A stretch of DNA of 64,000 bases, taken from NCBI RefSeq assembly GCF_027568395.1, contig NZ_JANKZL010000009.1, forward strand, positions 186,001-250,000, written 5' to 3'. A model generated the notes under the pieces. The model searched no databases. It was not told the origin of the DNA and was given only the letters and a program-made list of their open reading frames with translations. The position numbers and the translations under genes were made by a program. This DNA comes from Aminobacter sp. HY435. Lineage in GTDB: Bacteria; Pseudomonadota; Alphaproteobacteria; Rhizobiales; Rhizobiaceae. Of the stretch, positions 59,293 to 64,000 are shown piece after piece (the first letter of the stretch is position 1; every line of letters begins with the position of its first letter).

Positions 59293-60411
59293 ATGCATCT
59301 TAAACGTTCAATCGGCGCGCTTCTGGCGCTGTCGCTCAGCGCCGGCGTGGCATTCGCCGACGACATCACCATCGCCGTCGTCGGCCCGATGACCGGCCAG
59401 CTCGCCAATATCGGCGACCAGTTCAAGCAGGGTGCCGAGGCTGCGGCCAAGGCGATCAACGAAAAAGGCGGCGTTGACGGCCGCATGATCAAGCTTTCGA
59501 TCGAAGACGACGTCTGCGATCCCAAGCAGGCGGTTTCCGTTGCCAACCGCATTGTCGCCAACGGCATCAATTTCATCGATGGCCACGCCTGCTCGGGTTC
59601 GAGCATTCCGGCTTCCGCCGTCTACGCGGAGAGTGGCGCGGTGATGATGTCGCCGGCTTCCTCCAACCCGGTCCTGACCGATGATGCCGCCGCCAAGGGC
59701 TGGCCGACGATCATGCGCCTCTACACGCGCGACGATGCACAGGGCGCCTTCATCGGTCCGTGGATCGCCAAGCAGTACGCCGGCAAGAACGTCGTCATCC
59801 TGCACGACAAGAGCGCCTATGGTCAGGGCGTCGCCGACGCCGTCAGGAAGACCATGAACGACGCAGGCCTCAAGGAGATCCTCTATGAAGGCCTGAACGC
59901 CGGCGAGAAGGACTATTCCGCGCTCGTCACCAAGCTCAAGGAGCTCAAGGCTGACGTCGTCTATTTCGGCGGCTACCATCCCGAGGCCGGCCTGATGTTG
60001 CGCCAGTCGGCCGAGCAGGGCTTCAAGTATCAGCTCATCATGCCCGACTCGATCGCTTCGCCCGAATTCTGGCAGATCGCCGGCCCCGCTGGTGAAGGCA
60101 CGATGTTCGTGTTCCCGTCCGACCCGCAGGCCAAGCCTGAAGCCAAGGAAGCCGTCGAGAAGATCAAGGCTGGCGGCTTCGTGCCGGAAGGCTTCACGCT
60201 GTTCTCCTACGCCACCATCCAGGCATTTGCCGAAGGCATCAAGCGCGCCGGTTCGGATGATCCGGCAAAGGTTGCCGCCGCCCTCAAGGACGGCCAGCCG
60301 ATCAGCACCGTCGTTGGCGACGTCGTCTTCGACGAGAAGGGCGATCTCAAGAACGCCAGCTACGACATCAACCAGTGGCACGACGGCAAGTACGCGCCGA
60401 TCAAGCAGTAA
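59293..60411 (+). CDS. Branched-chain amino acid ABC transporter substrate-binding protein (LivK/BraC type)
   Basis: A 372-aa periplasmic binding protein: signal peptide about 1-23 (KRSIGALLALSLSAGVAFA), then two Rossmann-like lobes: ITIAVVGPMTGQLANIGDQF, INEKGGVDGRMIKLSIEDD, the ligand region GHACSGSSIPASAVYAESG with MMSPASSNP, and GKNVVILHDKSAYGQGVADA. It delivers branched-chain or similar amino acids to a LivHMGF permease encoded elsewhere. ATG 59293 follows TGGAGGGAAA. An ideal terminator follows after 21 bases. Confidence 0.95.
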   Translation: MHLKRSIGALLALSLSAGVAFADDITIAVVGPMTGQLANIGDQFKQGAEAAAKAINEKGGVDGRMIKLSIEDDVCDPKQAVSVANRIVANGINFIDGHACSGSSIPASAVYAESGAVMMSPASSNPVLTDDAAAKGWPTIMRLYTRDDAQGAFIGPWIAKQYAGKNVVILHDKSAYGQGVADAVRKTMNDAGLKEILYEGLNAGEKDYSALVTKLKELKADVVYFGGYHPEAGLMLRQSAEQGFKYQLIMPDSIASPEFWQIAGPAGEGTMFVFPSDPQAKPEAKEAVEKIKAGGFVPEGFTLFSYATIQAFAEGIKRAGSDDPAKVAAALKDGQPISTVVGDVVFDEKGDLKNASYDINQWHDGKYAPIKQ

Positions 60412-60432
60412 TCTGGGTCACATCGAGTTTTC

Positions 60433-60465
60433 AATGGCCGGGCATGTCCCGGCCATTGTCGTTTT
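60433..60465 (+). terminator. Intrinsic terminator after the binding-protein gene
   Basis: A perfect 10-bp stem AATGGCCGGG (60433-60442) / CCCGGCCATT (60448-60457) with loop CATGT, then GTCGTTTT. Confidence 0.8.
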
Positions 60466-60562
60466 GGCAAGGTTGGCGCAGACTACGGGCATTCGCACAC
60501 TGAAGCTGAACAAAGGTCCGTTCCGGCGGAGTGTGAGAGTCATTTGAGGGAGGAATTAAGCT

Positions 60563-61219
60563 ATGAGCCTGCGTATCAATGACACCGCGCCCGATTTCAA
60601 GGCCGACACCACCGAAGGCCCGATCAGCTTTCACGACTGGATCGGCGATGGCTATGCGGTGCTGTTTTCCCATCCGAAGGACTTCACGCCGGTGTGCACC
60701 ACCGAGCTCGGCTACATGGCCGGCATGAAGGCCGATTTTGCCAAGCGCAATGCCAAGATGATCGGCATTTCGGTCGATCCCGTCGAAAACCACCACAAGT
60801 GGAAGGCCGACATCGAAAAGCTGTCCGGCAACAAGGTCGACTACCCGATGATCGGCGATCCGAACCTCGCCGTCGCAAAACTCTACGACATGCTGCCCGC
60901 CAGCGCCGGCGACAGCTCGGAAGGGCGCACGCCCGCCGACAACGCCACCGTGCGGTCGGTGTTCGTCATCGGCCCGGACAAGAAGGTCAAGCTGACCCTG
61001 ACCTATCCGATGTCGACCGGTCGCAACTTCGACGAGATCCTGCGCGCGCTGGATTCGATCCAGCTGACCGCCAAGTATCAGGTGGCAACGCCGGTGCAGT
61101 GGAAGCAGGGTGACGACGTCATCGTCACCGCCGCTGTCTCCGACGAAGACGCCATCAAGCGCTTTGGCTCGTTCGAGCGTGTGCTGCCCTATCTGCGCAA
61201 GACCAAGCAGCCGAGCTGA
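60563..61219 (+). CDS. 1-Cys peroxiredoxin (Prx6 type)
   Basis: A 218-aa thiol peroxidase that reduces hydrogen peroxide and organic hydroperoxides. The peroxidatic Cys45 is in FSHPKDFTPVCTTELG. There is no resolving cysteine in the sequence, and the C-terminal extension (SIQLTAKYQVATPVQWKQGD) is that of the Prx6 subgroup. ISVDPVENHHKW is also typical. ATG 60563 follows a GAGGGAGG ribosome site. It is convergent with the YitT gene, with a hairpin between. Confidence 0.95.
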   Translation: MSLRINDTAPDFKADTTEGPISFHDWIGDGYAVLFSHPKDFTPVCTTELGYMAGMKADFAKRNAKMIGISVDPVENHHKWKADIEKLSGNKVDYPMIGDPNLAVAKLYDMLPASAGDSSEGRTPADNATVRSVFVIGPDKKVKLTLTYPMSTGRNFDEILRALDSIQLTAKYQVATPVQWKQGDDVIVTAAVSDEDAIKRFGSFERVLPYLRKTKQPS

Positions 61220-61239
61220 CGGGAAGACCACCGCTCACG

Positions 61240-61268
61240 ACAAAGCCGCGCCGTTGGCGCGGCTTTGT
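61240..61268. terminator. Terminator hairpin between convergent genes
   Basis: A perfect 13-bp stem ACAAAGCCGCGCC (61240-61252) / GGCGCGGCTTTGT (61256-61268) with loop GTT. It has no long T run but lies exactly between the convergent peroxiredoxin and YitT genes, and may serve both. Confidence 0.7.
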
Positions 61269-61271
61269 GTG

Positions 61272-61904
61272 TCAGCTCATGCCGACATAGCGGCCCGGGC
61301 GATGATTGATCGCAATGATCAGGTTGAGCACCGCAGCGCCCACGACCGACAGCGCAACCTTGTCGAGATCGATGTAGAACGCAGACACGACAAGGATGGT
61401 CAGGTCGACGGCGAGTTGGAAGTAGCCGGCGCGAATGCCGTAATTGTCCTGCAGATAGAGCGCCAGGATGTTGAAGCCGCCAAGCCCGGCGCGGTGGCGG
61501 AACAGAACCAGCAGTCCCATGCCCATCAGTCCGCCACCGGCAATGGCCGCATACAGCGGGTTGAGAAGCCCGATGCCGATCCAGTCCGGCGTCAGCCGCG
61601 ACAACACCGAAATCAGCGCCACTGCCGCAAACGTCCTGATGGCGAAGGGCCAGCCCATGCGCTTCACCGCGAGATAATAGAACGGCAGGTTGATGACGAA
61701 GAACACCGCGCCGAAGCCGTAGCCGGTGACATACTGGATCAACAGCGCCAGTCCGGCCGAGCTTCCGGTGATCAGTCCGGCATGGGTGTAGAGCACCAGG
61801 CCCAGCGCTACGAACATGGTGCCTGTCAGCAGCGCCAGCACGTCTTCATAGAGCCCGTGCGGTACTGAATCGCTGTTGGTGTCGGTCACGGCTACGCCTG
61901 TCAT
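61272..61904 (-). CDS. YitT family membrane protein
   Basis: A 210-aa protein with about five to six transmembrane helices (LLTGTMFVALGLVLYTHAGL, GAVFFVINLPFYYLAVKR, TFAAVALISVLSRLTPDWI, YAAIAGGGLMGMGLLVLFRH, FQLAVDLTILVVSAFYIDL) and the YitT signature ITGSSAGLALLIQY. Function unknown. The start is uncertain: ATG 61904 has a weak ribosome site, and the frame is open 13 codons upstream. Confidence 0.88.
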   Translation of the reverse strand: MTGVAVTDTNSDSVPHGLYEDVLALLTGTMFVALGLVLYTHAGLITGSSAGLALLIQYVTGYGFGAVFFVINLPFYYLAVKRMGWPFAIRTFAAVALISVLSRLTPDWIGIGLLNPLYAAIAGGGLMGMGLLVLFRHRAGLGGFNILALYLQDNYGIRAGYFQLAVDLTILVVSAFYIDLDKVALSVVGAAVLNLIIAINHRPGRYVGMS

Positions 61905-61997
61905 GATTTGCTGCGGTGCAGCATTAGTACGTCCGCCGGACAAGCGAAACCGCTATTCGGCCGGATCTGCCATGCGAAAATCGCAATACTTCGGCTT

Positions 61998-63953
61998 CTA
62001 TTCCTCGAAGCGCACCAGCACCGTCCCGTCGGTAACCTGCGCACCCTCGTTGGCGATGTCCTGGATCACACCGTCATGGGTCGCGGTGATGGTATGCTCC
62101 ATCTTCATCGCTTCGAGCACCAGCAGCGGCTGGCCCTTGGTCACCTTGTCGCCCTTGGCGGCGCGCACCAGCTTGACCAGGCCCGGCATCGGCGCGCGCA
62201 TGCTCGACGTGCCTTCGCCGATCTCGGCGGCACGGGCGAAGGGATCGCTGATGGCGAAGTCGAACGAGCGGCCGTTTTCGAACACCGTGACGTGACCCGG
62301 CCATGCCGCGACGATAGCAGTCGCATCGCTCGCGCCCGCTGCAAGCACGAAGGCCTCGCCGCCTTCCGGCCTGACGTCGAAACGTCCGTCTGGCCGCGCC
62401 GTGATGTGAGCGACGATATCGGCGCCGCCAAATGACAGCGTCGCCCGCCGCGCCAGCGGGTTGAAATGGGCGTAGCCGGTGAGGCCCGACCAGGGATCGT
62501 CCGAAGGGGTTGGTGCCAGCGCGCCGGTAGCCGCCAGGGCGGCCAGCGCGATCGCCCGGCTGCTCGGTGGCGCGGTGACGGTCAGTTCGTCCTGCTTGCG
62601 CCCGATCAGGCCGGTGTCGACATCGCCCGAAGCGAAGTCGACGTCACGGGCAAGGGCTGCCAGGAACGCTGCATTGGTCGTCGACCCCGCCACTTCGGTG
62701 CGTGTGACCGCATCGGCCAGGGCTTCGAGTGCGGTGGCGCGGTTCGGCCCGTGCGTCACCACCTTGGCGATCATCGGGTCGTAGAACGGCGAGATCGCAT
62801 CGCCCTGGCGCACGCCGGTTTCAACACGGATTTCGGTGCCCGGCGCGGCTTCGCTCGGGAAGCTGAGGTGATGCATCGTACCGATCGCCGGCAGGAAGCC
62901 CTTGGCAGGGTCCTCGGCGTAGAGACGTGCTTCGAAGGCGTGGCCATCGAGCTCGATGCCGTCCTGCGCCAGTGGCAATTCCTCGCCAGCGGCAACACGC
63001 AACTGCCACTCGACCAGATCGACGCCGGTCACCATCTCGGTCACGGGATGCTCGACCTGCAGGCGTGTGTTCATTTCCATGAACCAGAACCGGTCCGGTT
63101 TCAGCCCATCCGAGGCGTCGACGATGAACTCGATCGTGCCCGCTCCGGAATATTTGATCGCCTTGGCGGCCTTCACCGCTGCCCCGGTCATCGCCGCCCG
63201 CAATTCGGCCGTCATGCCGGGGGCAGGGGCTTCCTCGATCACCTTCTGATGGCGGCGTTGTGCCGAGCAGTCGCGCTCGAACAGGTGCACGGCATTGCCA
63301 AAATTGTCGCCGAACACCTGCACTTCGATATGGCGCGGCTTGTCGACATATTTTTCGACCAGCACGCGGTCGTCGCCGAAGGCCGCCTTTGCCTCGCGCC
63401 GCGCGCCCGACAGCGCGTCGGCGAAGTCGTCGGGATGGTCGACCCGGCGCATGCCCTTGCCGCCGCCGCCGGCGCGCGCCTTGATCAGCACGGGGTAGCC
63501 GATCTCGCGCGCCTTGCTGGCGAGGATGACAATTTCCTGCGCCTCGCCGTGATAGCCGGGAACGACGGGCACGCCGGCCTTTTCCATCAGTCTCTTGGCC
63601 GCGTCCTTGAGGCCCATGGCGCGTATCGAAGCCGCCGACGGGCCGATGAAGACAAGGCCGGCCTCTGTCACCTGGTCGACGAAATCGGGGTTTTCCGACA
63701 GGAAGCCGTAGCCTGGATGGATGGCTTCCGCACCCGTCGCCTTGGCGGCAGCGATGATGACGTCGCCGCGCAGATAGCTCTCTGCGACCGGCGAGCCGCC
63801 GATGTGCACGGCTTCGTCGGCCGTGGCGACATGCAGGGCGCGTGCGTCCGCGTCCGAGTAGACGGCTACCGTCTTCACGCCCATCTGGCGGGCGGTGCGA
63901 ATCACGCGGCAGGCGATTTCGCCCCTGTTGGCGATGAGGATCTTCGAGAACAT
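61998..63953 (-). CDS. Biotin-dependent acyl-CoA carboxylase alpha subunit, probably methylcrotonyl-CoA carboxylase
   Basis: A 651-aa biotin carboxylase plus biotin carrier. ATP-grasp domain: FSKILIANRGEIACRVIRTA, HPGYGFLSENPDF, KARAGGGGKGMRRV, EERDCSAQRRHQ-like FERDCSAQRRHQKVIEEAP, FMEMNTRLQVEHPVTEMVTG. The carrier domain holds biotinyl Lys617 in LEAMKMEHTI. It carboxylates biotin using ATP and bicarbonate. Family resemblance and the beta-subunit tail upstream favour methylcrotonyl-CoA carboxylase (leucine breakdown) over propionyl-CoA carboxylase, but I cannot exclude the latter. ATG 63953 has GGGGGA about seven bases upstream. Confidence 0.9.
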   Translation of the reverse strand: MFSKILIANRGEIACRVIRTARQMGVKTVAVYSDADARALHVATADEAVHIGGSPVAESYLRGDVIIAAAKATGAEAIHPGYGFLSENPDFVDQVTEAGLVFIGPSAASIRAMGLKDAAKRLMEKAGVPVVPGYHGEAQEIVILASKAREIGYPVLIKARAGGGGKGMRRVDHPDDFADALSGARREAKAAFGDDRVLVEKYVDKPRHIEVQVFGDNFGNAVHLFERDCSAQRRHQKVIEEAPAPGMTAELRAAMTGAAVKAAKAIKYSGAGTIEFIVDASDGLKPDRFWFMEMNTRLQVEHPVTEMVTGVDLVEWQLRVAAGEELPLAQDGIELDGHAFEARLYAEDPAKGFLPAIGTMHHLSFPSEAAPGTEIRVETGVRQGDAISPFYDPMIAKVVTHGPNRATALEALADAVTRTEVAGSTTNAAFLAALARDVDFASGDVDTGLIGRKQDELTVTAPPSSRAIALAALAATGALAPTPSDDPWSGLTGYAHFNPLARRATLSFGGADIVAHITARPDGRFDVRPEGGEAFVLAAGASDATAIVAAWPGHVTVFENGRSFDFAISDPFARAAEIGEGTSSMRAPMPGLVKLVRAAKGDKVTKGQPLLVLEAMKMEHTITATHDGVIQDIANEGAQVTDGTVLVRFEE

Positions 63954-63967
63954 TGCTTGATCCCCCA

Positions 63968-64000
63968 TCACATCCTGAACACGCCGAACTTGGTGTCGGC
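63968..64000 (-). CDS. C-terminal end of the carboxylase beta subunit (partial)
   Basis: Only ten codons are inside the window: ADTKFGVFRM then TGA (63970-63968). I recall that methylcrotonyl-CoA carboxylase beta subunits end in (D/E)T(K/R)FG(V/I)FRM. The alpha gene starts 14 bases downstream of the stop, as expected for a beta-alpha operon. The identification rests on this short tail and the context. Confidence 0.6.
   Translation of the reverse strand, partial: ADTKFGVFRM

Noticed and set aside
1-64000. Defence system, CRISPR array or insertion sequence
   Set aside because: I looked for spaced direct repeats, transposase or nuclease motifs and flanking inverted repeats and saw none. The accessory element here is the GTA cluster.

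Overview
The window looks like a stretch of chromosome from a Rhizobiales alphaproteobacterium, most probably in the Mesorhizobium/Aminobacter group. The evidence is the high-GC coding style, many families typical of Rhizobiales (DUF6456, DUF5330, DUF1491, DUF2336, DUF6107) and the gene order feuNPQ - cycHJKL - degP - two-component system - glnE - pleC - pepN, which I know from rhizobial chromosomes. I see no rRNA, tRNA, CRISPR array, insertion sequence or transposase.

Layout. 0-10 kb holds housekeeping and envelope genes: a DUF6456 protein, SufE, DUF5330, a PAS-type sensor kinase overlapping a peptidoglycan-binding protein, DUF1491, DUF2336, a small conserved protein, a DUF1214/DUF1254 pair and a class A penicillin-binding protein. 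From 10.3 to 24.6 kb lies a complete gene-transfer-agent (GTA) structural cluster on the + strand. It runs from small terminase through large terminase, portal, DUF6107, protease, capsid, connectors, tail terminator, tail tube, two tail chaperones, a very short tape measure, DUF2460, an Fe-S-like hub protein and an NlpC/P60 peptidase to a 1298-aa tip protein, with a small two-helix membrane protein after it. All reading frames are open, and the order matches the Rhodobacter capsulatus GTA (RcGTA).

24.9-36 kb is an envelope-signalling and cytochrome block: FeuN-like/FeuP/FeuQ, a lipoprotein, CcmI-CcmE-CcmF-CcmH (cycHJKL), a DegP protease, and an OmpR-type regulator with its kinase. It is followed by glnE (36-39 kb) and, on the opposite strand, the cell-cycle kinase gene pleC and the aminopeptidase gene pepN (39-44.3 kb). 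44.4-50 kb carries an unpartnered CoxL/XdhB-type molybdenum hydroxylase, an EamA exporter, a Stealth-type sugar-phosphate transferase, and an XRE regulator divergent from a small membrane protein. 50-58.2 kb has an unusual uracil-DNA glycosylase-like protein, ETF-ubiquinone oxidoreductase, an EEP-family protein, AMP nucleosidase, two tiny secreted proteins, a glutathione transferase and a DUF2147 protein. 58.5-64 kb has a Sel1-like protein, a branched-chain amino-acid binding protein, a 1-Cys peroxiredoxin, a YitT protein and a biotin-dependent carboxylase alpha subunit, probably methylcrotonyl-CoA carboxylase. The last codons of its presumed beta subunit run off the end.

Points of most interest: (1) a -1 slippery heptamer A AAC CCT right before the stop of the GTA gp10 gene, leading in the -1 frame into the next chaperone gene, which lacks a good start of its own; (2) two matching TTACG-N4-CGTAA palindromes, before the ETF-QO and DUF2147 genes, that resemble LiuR operators and fit the nearby acyl-CoA/branched-chain catabolism genes; (3) CtrA-like boxes before pleC and between the DUF2336 gene and a small ORF; (4) a family-4-type uracil-DNA glycosylase homologue lacking two of the four Fe-S cysteines; (5) a long inverted repeat downstream of the glutathione transferase gene.
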